The notes beneath the pieces are model-generated. The model searched no databases. It had not been told where the DNA came from and saw only the letters and a program-made list of their open reading frames with translations. The translations under genes and the position numbers were made by a program. Positions 38,272-50,190 of a stretch of DNA of 64,000 nucleotides are shown piece by piece. The DNA is from Fremontodendron californicum. Lineage: Eukaryota > Streptophyta > Magnoliopsida > Malvales > Malvaceae. The DNA is taken from positions 5,900,001-5,964,000 of the forward strand of contig JAULJL010000017.1 in the NCBI GenBank assembly GCA_030761205.1, in the 5' to 3' direction. Each line of letters begins with the position of its first letter. Position 1 is the first letter of the stretch.

Positions 38272-38517
38272 TAGACATGCTCATGTGTCGGGCCGCGGTT
38301 CGGTTTTTTTTTATATTTTTTGCCCAAATTCGGCTCAGTAAGTTCGAATTTACTGTTCATCGGATTAAAAAAAAATTATATTTTATAATTAAAATTAAAT
38401 AAAAAAATATTATTATAATAAAAAAATATTGTTCCGGGCCGAGCCGGAATAAAAATATCCTGCCCAGGCCCAGCCCAATACGAGCTGGACAGGCTGCCCG
38501 ACCCATGAGCAGGTCTA
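38272..38517. mobile_element. MITE with GC-rich inverted ends
   Basis: A 246-bp element with imperfect inverted repeats TAGACATGCTCATGTGTCGG and CCGACCCATGAGCAGGTCTA. The ends and sub-terminal parts are rich in GGGCC/GGCCC, while the centre is AT-rich. A target duplication is not clear (CTTCTA against CTCCTA), so the superfamily is left open, though hAT is plausible. No coding capacity. Confidence 0.65.
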
Positions 38518-39559
38518 CTCCTAAGTCCCAACACATGTACAGTAGTATTAGTATTGGTATATAATGTTAATTGTAAAAATATATTCATCAGATAAGAAAT
38601 TATGCGAAATCTGCCACTATTCATTTCTTTCTTTTGTCTCCGGGTTGCATTTTGAGAAGCAAATAATAAGACAAACTCATATGGCCATACTTATTAAGAA
38701 AAATGTATATTAATAGTCAATTCAATAGTATTTCAACTTTTTTTTTCTTCTTTTGGTACTTTGTAGTTTATGAAGCAGTACCAATACCAGCTTATAGTTT
38801 TCAGAGCATTTCAGAAGACACATTGCAATAGGATAAACAAGAAAAATCTAATCTTAGATCAGAATGACATGATTAGTTCCAACAACCAAGTTGGCAATGT
38901 CATTTTGTATGTGATCAAAGCTCATGCTTGATAAAAATTAGACTTCACCCTGCTAGTTCAACATAGCTTAAGGAGCAAGAAATCCTCAAGTTGCTCAAAT
39001 AGTTATTGATCAAGATTACAGAAACAACCAAGAAGAGACACAAGATTAAAATTATTTCATTTACTGTTAGTGAAAATTTTAAATTCTACAAATGATGTAC
39101 CCAGATGACATATATCTCTTAAGGTATATTTAAAAAAAAAAAAAAAAAAACTCAACTAACAATATATCAAAATTCTTTATATGCAAAACCTATTTCTTTT
39201 TACATTCCAACTATATATATTGCCATTTCCATGCATTAAAGTTGAGAATCCCAATACCCATTTACATATTCAGAATATCACAGGTGTATATCCACATAGT
39301 TGTTTTGAAACTCTATGACTATAAGAAGAAAGAAAAAAAACAGAACAAGACATGAAAATGTTTGACAGGGAGCTTCTGCTTCAATCTTTGTTGTTAATAC
39401 CCAGCAGCTTCAGTTCAATATTCAAAGCATTTATTTCAAAAAACTGCAAAATAAGAAGGCAAGTAAGTTGTAAGGACAAAACCCTGTTAAGTACTAGATA
39501 GCTTCTATTAGAAATAAAGAAATAAAATCAAAGAAACTTGAATGTTTATCCCTAGAAAC
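38518..39559. other. 3' flank of the START gene, no separate gene seen
   Basis: Moderately AT-rich sequence with long A tracts near 39130-39150. A possible acceptor at about 39445 (ATTTTGCAG on the minus strand) could give the START gene an alternative last exon. That exon would add only a few codons before a stop. Confidence 0.4.
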
Positions 39560-42331
39560 TTACTCTCTTTCCTTCATCTCATTGGTGATGCCATCCAAAG
39601 CAGTTGAAAAATCTTGTTCGATTTGAACTCGACTCAGTCTATGAGTGCTTGCAGGATTATATAGCAGTTGCATGACAAAGGTTATAAGAGAACCATTGGA
39701 TTCAAGGCCCCCTGGACCATCAGGCATAATGGCAAAACCTGAAGCCTCTACATTTATTGTTCTCACAGCCTCAGAATCACTTTCAACGCCTGAAACAATG
39801 TGAAGCTGAACTTCCTCTGCAGACATTGGTTTAGATATGATAAAGCTGCAATATTCGTCCCTTGAGACTTCTTGCAAGCAATATTTTTCATGCTGTCATA
39901 TTAGAATTGGGCAAGCAAAAGAATTATAATTAAGCAAACACGAGTTGAAAATCTGTTTAGAAGAAAGGGGTTTTAATGGCAAGGACAGTTCAACCTCTCC
40001 AATCCTCGTCCTATGCAGAGTAATGCTATTACTGTTATCTTCAGTGACGACAAACTGGAAACACAGCTCAGGCTCCACAGAAGTTGGAAGTTCAAGCAAC
40101 TGCAATGCATATAAATTTACTATTCTTAGTTTGTCCACTCAAAAGGAGCAGTCATGATCAGGGATTTAAATAGCATCGCAATAAGATATTTATCGTAATG
40201 ACTGCGATAACATCCATTACGTCCGCAATCACAATAAACACAATGCGACAGCAATTTAAATCTCTGGTCACAACTAACAAGGAGTTGGCACAAACCTGCG
40301 TACCTGTAACTCTATATTCTTTTCCAGCAGAAACTGAAAAACTGACCCTGGTTTTGCTTTGACCTGGAAGCTGGTTGTGGCAATGTAAGCAGATTCACCT
40401 TCTATTGTTTTGTTAACAAAAATCTTTAGTTTCTCATCGCGACTAATATCAGTTAAAAGCCTTGGTTTTCGCTTGTCAGCAACACATTCCTTGAAGAAAA
40501 CCTTCATGGAATGTGTTAATGCTAACAGATAAGAACGAGCTGCACAAAGACATTAATTAACAAGTTATGCGGCCATCTATACGAATTACCTCAAGTTCAT
40601 CTAAAGAAGACAAAAATGAAATGAGAATACCTGATTCATGCATAGCCAAAACATGTTCATCAAAAAGTGTGCAACTTCCACGCTTCAAATCCCATAGCAA
40701 CATATTAATCCAACGCTGTGCACAGAATGCCAAATTTGAGTTTATTATTGAAGAGTAGATCATGTTTTCACTCAGTTCATCCACCTCCACATTCTCAATC
40801 CAAGTAACCTATAGAAAACAAAGAGACAGGTCAAAGAAGAGACTACTTCAGTCTGCAACACATCCAAATTATAAGAAAGAGACATTTAGTCTAGGGTAGT
40901 TTGATAGAGGTTGTAAAATCTTTTATTTCCATTACAAACCTCACAGTTATCTTTTCCATGGTTTCTGATTATTACACCTGATGGTTTCCTCAAACTATTG
41001 GTTCTTGTAGAAGGATCAATATAATTGTTTGAAATATCAATAATGGCATAACCATTTCGCGGAAGCTTTTTTTTGTATCGCAAGAAACGAAATTCCCGAG
41101 TTGGCACTTGACATGTTGGTAATTGATATATTGCATGCACCTGTAAAATATATGTAAACAAGATTTAGATGAAAATAACCAAATGGAAAATAACCTCCTT
41201 GTGAACCGTGCTAGTAAGTTACCTCCACTACTGCCTGTATGGTATCATCATCTCCTTTTAAACGTTCAAGAATATAATTGGAGTCCTTGCCTTTTCCCAT
41301 GTAGACAATGTGGAAAAATGATGTAGCCCATTGATCCTGGCAACATGTATAGAACAAGAGCATGAAGAGCAAATAAAGTAGTACCATAAGTTGATTCATG
41401 CAGCGACTCTCTTAAGAAAAATCCCAAAATCTGCAACTCCTTTTCCTATTTTCAGACTACGACGTTCTTTGTACCCAAAAAAACAAAAGTAGTTCCATAA
41501 GAAATTCAAGCATTTCGTAAGTCACAAGGAGGAAAACAATTCTGAGGAGACAGCATCAAAATATAATTCTTGTTTACTTATAAAGGCATGTTAACTCCTT
41601 TCACAGCTAATTACAAATGCCAATCACAAGCAGCTCCCTGCAGTTTACCCCATTATTTCACTTAATGTAGCTGCTAACCCAACAGACTGGCTTTACTTAA
41701 TATAGTGAGTGCATTGTTTTAAATAGGAAAATCAGTCATGAATCTAATGCACCAACAAAAGAGTTTATTAGAAACAAGGCCATGCATGCATGAAAGCCGG
41801 ACTTTGCAAAAAATATACTATTAGTGGTGAACTTGCAAATTAAGTTTCCTAACTAACACTGAACTTGCATATACATCCATATCTAACCTCAACGAGATAA
41901 CAAACACAAAAGAACACAACTTACCACATTCATCATAATAGAGGCCATTTGAGATACCGGAATTGGAACAATTGCTCGTGCAGTAGAGACTTCAGCCTTT
42001 CTTCCCGCTCGAACAGGAGTTTGGAACTCCTTAATGGTATTGATATCCCGAAGAGAATTCCATGGAGTGTTCTTAGGAATCCAGACCCCCTCTTTCCTAG
42101 CTAGTTCAGCGACTTCATTGTAAGCTGCCTTACAGTACCTCTTTGCAACTTCTTTGAATAATGCTAGGTAGTCAAAATTATCTGACTCATCATCTGAGGA
42201 TACTGAAACGGTCATGGATTGATCTGCAAAAGCTTTAGTTTGTTCTCTCTTGATTTACAGAAAGGTTCACTTGTCTCACCTTGATCTGTTGATTCTTGAA
42301 TTTGCTCTTGATTTCCATGAGGAGGGAGCAT
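39560..42331 (-). CDS. HD-Zip IV-like START protein lacking homeodomain and zipper
   Basis: Eight exons in transcript order: 42331-42280, 42223-41925, 41336-41223, 41140-40940, 40808-40631, 40539-40304, 40099-39995, 39892-39560. All joins are in phase, giving about 505 aa. HD-Zip IV START features are clear: KEGVWIPKNTPWNSL, ARAIVPIPVSQMASIMMN, CQVPTREFRFLRY, the KPSGVIIRN equivalent of the LPSGC box, and a C-terminal ASGFAIMPDGPGG. Full HD-Zip IV proteins are about 700-800 aa with a homeodomain and zipper first; here the protein begins MLPPHGNQEQ. An in-frame TGA lies upstream across the spliced leader (probable non-coding exon about 43136-43190), so no homeodomain is hidden there. It may act as a lipid-responsive partner or competitor without DNA binding. 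The last exon could instead splice at 39563/39564. Exon 7's donor is inferred. Confidence 0.75.
40159..40266. mobile_element. Small MITE in intron 6 of the START gene
   Basis: A 108-bp sequence with inverted ends CAGGGATTTAAAT and ATTTAAATCTCTG. CAGGG-ended short elements are common among plant hAT MITEs. The flanks are only partly alike (GTCATGAT and GTCACAAC), so the insertion is old or the limits are slightly off. It fills about half of the 204-bp intron. Confidence 0.55.
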
Positions 42332-43135
42332 ATTTTCTGCGCAAGAAAGCCTTGGGGGACTGCAACACAAATAATTAGCTTCTAAAGGTCCTACCGTCCT
42401 GGTGGCACATTTGTTGCAGTACTTAAAACTTAACAGTCAGGAACCTTTTTTCAGGTGCAATAAAATAAGTCTAACATCAACTTCTTGTGTTTTATTCTTT
42501 CATCAACTTCAGAATGGTGAGTTGAAGTGAAGTTTCAAGAGTCAAGACAAAAGTTAAAAACTAGTCTGGATCTCAACCTTAATTTTCAGTCATTTACACA
42601 AACAGTACTCCATTCCCTAAAACTCTTGCAATCAAACAGCAAAGAAGCAAAGCAGTAAAAAGAACTGCATAAAGTATCAAAGTCTTAAATGAGAAGATAA
42701 TGTGAAACATAACTATATATTTGCAGATTTGATAGGCAAGAACCCCAAAAATAATGGTAAGTAGAAACAAGAGAAACGCCTATTCTTTACATACTTTCTT
42801 TTAACCAAAAGAACAAGATTTCTAGTTGACAAGAATGAATAAGTCAAGTGAATGATTACAACCCACCAAAAAAACTGGGGGTATGAAACTGAATGATTTC
42901 TCAACATGGATTTTGTCTACTAATCCTTAAATTCTCTCATAAACCCTTTTTCCTAAAAGAAAATTTGCGCTATAATCACAGGAAATTTTCAGACCATGAA
43001 TAGGGGCTAATAATGCAAAGATTTTCATAGGCAAAACCATTAAGAAAGAAAATGTTTGCTTCTCAAGAAATTAAAAGATATGAACAGAAAGCTAATACTT
43101 GAAAGAATGGAAATGTAACCTTCACAAGATTATTG

Positions 43136-43200
43136 GTTTGCTGATTGTATTGCTTTAAACAATGGCTCCAAGAACTGCTCTATGTTTTTGAGTGTTCGTT
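43136..43200 (-). promoter_or_regulatory. Probable 5'UTR exon of the START gene
   Basis: The minus strand shows a leader-like segment ending in a plausible donor (TCTTGTGAAG|GTTACA, donor near 43121-43125). It joins to the acceptor TTGTGTTGCAG near 42361, just before the coding start. In the joined transcript a TGA precedes the ATG in frame. This is inferred from splice signals. Confidence 0.4.
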
Positions 43201-43678
43201 TCTTTCTTCGATCTTAGCTATATATAGCGAGCGAGAGAGAGAATCAGTTTATATTTTCTGTTAATATTCCCGCCAATGAGTAAAAAATCAATAAAATTGA
43301 ATATATTTTCAGTTTTTTTTTTTTTTAATGAAATGTTAAAAAATATAAAATAACTGAATTGCCCCCGTAATAAAAAATCTTTGCATACTGGACCGATGGC
43401 AATGTTGCCAAATGGCAATTTGGATCGTAATTTTTTTCCCTTGAATTTAGTATTTCGTTTAATAAGGTCAAGTTAAGTTAAGGTGATGAAAAGAATTTGG
43501 TTAAAATATTAAAAAAAAGAATTGAATTATTTCATTTTTTTAAATAAATTTTTATATTTTTATTATACCCAAATAAAATTTTCCAAATAATCATATCTTA
43601 TTATTATTTTAATTTGTATAGATAGATTAAGTATTGTGGTTATGTCTAAATTAAACAAGTATATATATTTATATGTAT

Positions 43679-44073
43679 TGTTGAGTCTGTTAAACCCGAC
43701 AAACCACTTAGTCATAAAGCTGAGGAGAGATCAAACGAGTCCAGTAAGTCGGCCTAGGATCAAAGTCTAACCCGGCGAGCCTAAGAACTACCAGTGCAAA
43801 TCCCGAGGACATGTGGACTCCTCCTCTCCCCTAGCGGTCACGTTATCGATCACCTCAGCTCTCACTTGGGGCAGTGCGGGGCATTAAATGTCGCAGCCTC
43901 TCCTCGACGGGTATTAAATGCAGCAGCCTCCTTGGCGAGGCCTTCAGATCGCTTACTCTCAGTGTCCAACCAGAGTCGAACACGTGGAATCAAGCAGATC
44001 GCCCGAACGAGTATAAATGATCCTCTCGAGAACTGCCCAAGGGTATTGACTCTCTCTCTAAACTATAGACATA

Positions 44074-44120
<47 letters not shown>

Positions 44121-44259
44121 AAACCATCTTCTTCAAACACTGATTTAGACATCGAAATGTGCCCCGGAGCTCAACCTCCGACGCCCTCCGACTCTTTCTT
44201 TTTGCTCGCAGGGTTTCAGATCACCAAGATCACCTTCTCGACACAAAGAAACATCAACA
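43679..44259 (+). mobile_element. Solo LTR
   Basis: A 581-bp sequence with TGTTGA at the left and TCAACA at the right is flanked by an exact 5-bp duplication TGTAT (43674-43678 and 44260-44264). A 5-bp duplication is standard for LTR retrotransposons. A TATA box (TATAAAT) lies at 44012-44018 and a (CT)n run at about 44077-44113 downstream. No internal region exists, so it arose by recombination between two LTRs. It is much more GC-rich than its surroundings. The 158-codon open frame inside is probably not a gene. Strand is assigned from the TATA box. Confidence 0.88.
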
Positions 44260-44264
44260 TGTAT

Positions 44265-46512
44265 AAATAATATTTTTTTTATATTTGAGATTGTCATGTT
44301 AGAGATTGAATTTCATTACTAAAATTAAAAATTCAATATTTTACCAATAAATTATATGACTATTGACAATAATATTTATTTAACATTCATAGAATTTCCT
44401 CCAATTTATAAATCTATATTGATACTAAAGAAAATAAATTTTCACTTTTTTTTTTTGTTGAGGGAAGAGGCTTCAAACCATGTTTTTTTGACAAGCAAGG
44501 ATACGCATAAATCACATTATTAATTATGCTTCATACAAAATTTTACCATTTATTATATATATTTGATATAATTATTAAATTTGGACCAATAATTCGAGTC
44601 CATTCAAATTACTATTAATTTAATAAAAAAAATAACAGCAATTGTCCATCCAGTGACCCTGAGATTTGCCCTGAGATTTGCCCAATTTTTGGCCTGCATA
44701 CCAATAAATATATAAGTAATTTGATATTAAATGTTTATAGAAATAATTAATTTTCATAAGTAACAACATATTTAATTGATTGAGTTGTATTCAATAAATA
44801 GAATAGTTAAGTTAGGAAAGGACAATTTTGCCATTATCTTATAAGTGAAAGTTGAATTTTATCACTATATTTTGATTTGATTGAATTTTATTACTGTAAC
44901 TTTTGTTTTTAATGATTTTGGACCAAAGAATAATGGAAAAGAAATATTCCATAAAATATTTTGTTTAATAGTTAATTAAAATTTGAATAAAACAATAAAT
45001 ATGAGGTTGATATTTCACATGTAACTAAAATGTACTCATAAAATGCCACACTGGAAAAAATATTATTTATTTTTTTACTAACAACAACCAACCAGAAATT
45101 AATTTAACTAAAACAAGACAAATATTAAAAACAATATTAAAATAAGACAAATATTTAATCCTTTCTGGGTCCTTAATGACAAAGCTTAGTGAAACCTAAC
45201 CAACCAAGGATATAGTATACTCAAGATTCATAATGCACTTTTAAAAAATAAAGAAAAAAGTAAAAGAAAGAATTTGTTATTAACCTTCTTTTTGAGGGTC
45301 TGGTTAATTGATGCTTATAGGAATAAGTTAAGTATTATTTTATTTTTATTTTTTATTTTTTTGTATTTAATATATTATTTTTATTAAATTAAAAATAAAT
45401 AAAAATTACATTCTTCTTTCTATAAAAATCACCTTAACCAATATCATTAAATATTAATTTTCCCTACTTTTTATTACTTTTCTTTAGTTGTTTTTGGCAC
45501 ATATCTTGTAGTATTACAAAAGCAAAAATTAATGCCACTTTTGAAAATTGATTGTGTATTTTGTTTAACTATATGCTAAAAAGTAAAAACTAAAGAGTAA
45601 AGCCCCAACTTGCCTTTTTTTTCACCAAAAACAAGTCTTGCAAAAGTTCAGTTTCTTACAAGCTGTATCCAATCCAACTCCAAGGCTTATACAATAAAAT
45701 TTTCATTTTAATTTTTTTAACAATCTTTTTTTTTATCCAACTAAATATTAATTCAGATGAAGCCACAACTAAGTATATATGACATCCATGTTGAACAGAC
45801 TTTTGAAAATTACAGATTCGAAATGATTTAGACTCATAATATCTTCCTCAAATTAGTATAATTAGACAAGGACTAAGAGTTAAGGGTTCAGAGTAGATTA
45901 TGAAACTAAAAAAATCCTTTCCCCTATGTTCTCTAAAGCCCATGTGTTTTTCAAACAAGTTTGAATGCTATATAACTCTCCAGCGCTATGTACAGACAGA
46001 CACAAATTCATGTGAAAGCATGTATATATTTCTAATTTCATTGTAGTCAAACCATAAAATAGAGGTGCTTGTCAAATACTCCCAAGTCTAAACTCTAAAA
46101 CAGAATAAAATCTGATAATATTCGCTTTCACTGCATCAGGTTCAGGCCATCCCCAAAAAAACCTGATGACTTTTATTGTATATAATTCTGTTTTTTATGA
46201 AGATTAAGAGCAAAATTCAATTTCATCTGTCTCTGTCAAACAATTATTAATCATCTTCTAACTTTAAAGCTAAGCACTTAAATTTGAAGAAAGCAAAGAA
46301 AATTACAAACAGCAAAAGCAACCTCCCCAAAAAAATAAAGGTACAAGGCTCTTTAAGGACAGTTCAGACTTCAGATCATATATAGCAATAGCGCTCTTGT
46401 TTCCAGCTAAAACCCATATCTTGAAGCTCCCATAGAAACCCTCTTTAAACCATCCTTCCATGTTGTGACAGACAAGAAAAAAACTGAAAAAATAAAACAA
46501 TCCAGTTCTCAA
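44265..46512. other. AT-rich intergenic DNA, upstream of the PDLP gene
   Basis: No conserved exon on either strand. The final 300 bp should include the PDLP promoter and leader. A short duplication (CCCTGAGATTTG) occurs near 44656-44680. Confidence 0.5.
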
Positions 46513-47862
46513 ATGGGTTTGCCCAGAAAATCCCTCTCTTTGCTATCTGTTTCTAATTTGTTTTCAGTCACAATCTTTTTGGGGTCCTTTTCTTTTGTTG
46601 CAACAACAGCTGCAGATTATACCACCTTGGTCTTTAAGGGCTGTGCTGACCAGAAATTTCAAGACCCATCTGGGGTTTACTTACAAAACCTCAAAAATCT
46701 CATGTCAACTTTGGTTTCACAATCATCACAGAAAATTTTCTCCACCAACGCCTCTGGTCAGGACCCTAATGCAATCATGGGCCTTTACCAATGCAGAGGA
46801 GACCTAACAACAAGCCAGTGTTACAGCTGTGTCAGCAAGATCGCAGAAATAAGTGATAAACTTTGTGGCAAAGCTGTAGCTGCCAGGGTTCAGCTGAGTG
46901 GCTGTTATCTAAGGTACGAGATTTTTGGGTTCAAACAGGTTCCAGAAACTGAGTTTTTGTACAAGGTTTGTCGGTCATCTAAGGCAAGTGGAACTGACTT
47001 TGAGAGCAGAAGAGACACGGCTTTCAACATGGCAGAAGATGGCGTGAAAAGTGGTGGTAGCAGCAGCTTGTTTTACACTGGGGATTATCAATCTGTTTAT
47101 GTTTTGGGTCAGTGTGAGGGTGATTTGGCAACAACTGACTGTGAGGATTGTGTGAAGAGTGCTTTTGAGAAGGCAAAAGATGATTGTGGTGACTCAATTT
47201 CAGGACAGGTTTATCTGCACAAATGTTACATTAGTTATAGTTACTATCCCAATGGAGTTCCAACCATATCTTCAGCTTCAGGTAAAGCTGGAGAGAAAGG
47301 AAAGGAAAAAAAAATCATCTTTCACATTAAATGTATGGCAAATTTGGTTTCTTGCACCAATATATCTATCACCTGTTGAAAGTCTGAAGATCATCTTCAA
47401 TTTTCAGTCTCTACCTGGACCTCTCAATTTTTGTTTTTTTTTTCTTCTCCAAAGATAAAATAAGTGACATAAAATAATGAAGGATGTGGATTGTGAGATT
47501 GCTCTCTATGTGTGAAGAAGACAGGTGGATTTCCTTGGTTTTTTTTTGTGTTATAGTCAAAAGTTTTGGGTCCCTGTGGGTATTAGCCCTGTAGAGGTCA
47601 CTTTTTTTATTAATTGTCCTTAATTATCCCATTTTTCTCTTTCTCTAGCTCTAGCTCTTTCCCTGAAGAAAGCCATTCTCCTTACAAAATTCAACATGCT
47701 GAGATGGGTTTTATGATTGCTGTAGGGACAGGGACAAGGCAACGTACACAGAAGACAGTGGCAATCGCAGTTGGAGGAGTTGCAGCTTTGGGGTTTATTG
47801 TTGTTTGTTTGATGTTTCTGAAATCAGTGTTTAAGAAACGAAGTAAGAAACATGAAGGTTAG
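46513..47862 (+). CDS. Plasmodesmata-located protein (two DUF26 domains)
   Basis: Exons 46513-47281 and 47726-47862 join in phase (TCAG|GTAAAG ... TGTAG|GGACAGG) to encode 301 aa, the usual PDLP length. I start at the ATG at 46513 (MGLPRKSLSLLS), which gives a signal peptide; an in-frame ATG at 46465 would add 16 charged residues before it. Two cysteine-rich DUF26/gnk2 domains each show C-X8-C-X2-C (CRGDLTTSQCYSC and CEGDLATTDCEDC). The second exon gives one membrane helix (TVAIAVGGVAALGFIVVCLM) and a short basic tail (FKKRSKKHEG). There is no kinase domain, which separates it from cysteine-rich receptor kinases. PDLPs lie in plasmodesmal membranes, promote callose deposition and limit cell-to-cell movement. 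Reading on past the first donor would give a truncated protein without the anchor. Confidence 0.92.
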
Positions 47863-48212
47863 ATTATATATAACTCCAAAACACCTACTGATCTCTTGAT
47901 GATCAAACCATTTATTTGCACAGGATTTTCAATCATCAATTTATCAACCATTATTATATTATTTTACATGATTATCTGCAGGCTATTGAGAGGTTGAGCT
48001 TCCTTAAAAGGAGATATGGGTGGCTCTAAAATGCTAGAAAAAAGAGGAGCTTTTACAAAGTTGGAGGGGTGAGAATTTCATGAGGAAATGTGAAGAGTCA
48101 AATACTAAATTTTAACTTGAGGTTATAAAACATCATGTAAATCCAACTATAGAGGATAATAGTGATTAAACAAAATTTATTCTCCCATGGAAACCCCTTT
48201 GCTTTATGATTG

Positions 48213-48410
48213 CTATGTTGTTTTTTTTTTTTTTTTAAGTATCCGTGTTCGACATATTTGTTCCACACATATCTGGATATGAATATAGAAATATGACCTT
48301 CCAATAACTTTTCAAATACATGAAAAAACTAAAAAAAAAATTAAATATACTTGTATCATATACATATCTATATCCAACACACACATCCAAATTTGAGTTG
48401 AGTAACATAA
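48213..48410 (-). mobile_element. hAT-type MITE with expanded T run
   Basis: A 198-bp family member in reverse orientation, flanked by an exact 8-bp duplication TATGATTG (48205-48212 and 48411-48418). The plus strand starts CTATGTTG followed by 16 T, so the usual terminal sequence is interrupted by a homopolymer. It lies downstream of the PDLP gene. Confidence 0.85.
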
Positions 48411-48418
48411 TATGATTG

Positions 48419-49374
48419 TATATATGCAGAAATTAGGGAAATGCTACTGAACAAGAATATTTACCTAACCATTAAAAAGCTTGTCGGCTAAAGATTTGCT
48501 TCCATCAGGGTGCCAAACCAAACTAAGTGCAGCAAATTTTGATTCCATTGGCTATTTGTTTTCAAAATTTTATTGTCTTGATTATCTTTCCAAGTCCTTT
48601 AGCAATCAAGGAGTACAAATTGGAAACGATTCAATTTGTTTACTCAATACATGTTAATAATAGCTGTCTAAGAAAAAGGTACCTGTTTAACATTTTCTAA
48701 GCAAATGCTCAACTTTGATTTGTACTTTACAATCTCATTGTGAAAATGACTGCAAAAAGTAAACATCCCAATATACAGCCGCTTTTCTAGATACTACCTA
48801 CCATTAATTAATAAAATAACAAATCGTAATTCGATATTTGCAATCTTGTAAATAAGCTTACGGATTTCAGAAGTTCTGTGAATACATAAAAATTATTTAT
48901 CATCCAACTCTGTGTTTAATTTACCTTTTTATTTTTATATAAGAATACAGAGCATGATCTAATTGAGTTAAATCTAAATTTCGTTCGATTTTTTACGTGG
49001 CTGAAATTCTAGCTCCATTTGAGTCGCAAGCATTAAAAAAGAAAAAGGGGGCATGCAGTACAGGCAAAGGGATGCGTAAAACAAACAAAATTTTGACTTT
49101 ATCTTCGTTGTTAAGGCAACAACTCTTTAGCTGATTGGCATGCTCAGTGCCAACTAGCAGTTGAATCCTTATTATTCATCAAATAACCGTGTTAAATCTA
49201 AGTCCCAGAAAAATATCAGGGCCAGAAGACAAAAATCATTATGATTTGTTTGTTCCTGAGAAGCATTCTTTTCTGATTTCTGGCCTAAAAGGGGCACACC
49301 AATTTCACCAATCATACAAAATTAGTGCACCAGATGCCTTCAACTTTGACAATATCCAATACCATCTCCCCACT
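48419..49374. other. Intergenic DNA, no gene seen
   Basis: No conserved exon, RNA gene or obvious repeat was recognised. Short open frames here have no coding character. Confidence 0.45.
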
Positions 49375-49806
49375 TAGGGGGTGAGCATTCTGTCTGTTCG
49401 GTTTCAAAATTTTGAAAACCAATTAAACCGACCGACAAATTCTAAAACCGAAAAAACCGAAACCGACATAAGTCGGTCGGTCCGATGGGTTTAATCGGTT
49501 TTAACTATTTAAAAATTAATTAATTTATTATATATTATATTATATGATATAATATAAATGATATATATATTATATAATTTTAAATTATTATGTAAATATA
49601 ATTTATTTATATTATATTTAAAATTAAATTAAAAACGTCGGTTAGTTCGATCTATTCGATTATCAATTTTAAAAACCAACAACCGACCGACTAAACCGAT
49701 TTTCATAAACTGACTAATTTCAAAACCGAATAAACCAAACCGAATTAACCAAATTTAATCGGTTCAGTCGGTTAAATCGGTTCAAACCGATTAATGCTCA
49801 CCCCTA
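49375..49806. mobile_element. hAT-type MITE, second family
   Basis: A 432-bp element with inverted ends TAGGGGGTGAGCATT and AATGCTCACCCCTA, flanked by an exact 8-bp duplication TCCCCACT (49367-49374 and 49807-49814). Sub-terminal regions are packed with AACCGA/TCGGTT repeats on both strands, and the middle is AT-rich. The 8-bp duplication supports hAT. No coding capacity. Confidence 0.9.
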
Positions 49807-50089
49807 TCCCCACTAATCTTAAAAGCAAACAAAACATCTTCACTAGTCTTCATTAGGGCCCGACCTCTCTAACTCTCTATCAACCAGGATGTTTAATATA
49901 AGTTGGCGAGTCACTAGGAGATCAGATTACCTCACTTTTTAAGCCACGGCCACGTATACGAAGAAAATAGTTACTAGAATTTATGTCAAACTAAAACCCT
50001 TTTTATTTTGCAAGATTTGGACCATCCATCCTCACCTGCATATGCTGCTTCATCAGCTCTTCCTACTGCTGCCTATTGCCTAAATTCAC

Positions 50090-50190
50090 TTCATGCACCA
50101 TGTTTCTAGTTACAAGGAAGCTAACCAAGTAGCAAATGCCCTGGCAAGATAAGTAGCCGAGCATCGAGGGCTTACAAGTTTCTTTCCCTA
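50090..50190 (+). pseudogene. LINE RNase H remnant
   Basis: The frame reading HHVSSYKEANQVANALAR, then a stop, then VAEHRGL resembles the end of the RNase H domain of plant non-LTR retrotransposons (typically HVxREANxVADALA). Only this scrap is recognisable, with no reverse transcriptase nearby. Confidence 0.4.

Noticed and set aside
42340..43200. Search for a homeodomain or zipper upstream of the START gene
   Set aside because: No homeodomain-like exon (such as a WFQNRR motif) was seen on the minus strand, and the spliced leader has an in-frame stop; the absence is therefore reported as real.
43794..44270. 158-codon open frame on the plus strand
   Set aside because: It lies almost wholly inside the solo LTR and includes the (CT)n run as a serine/leucine string; no protein family resembles it.
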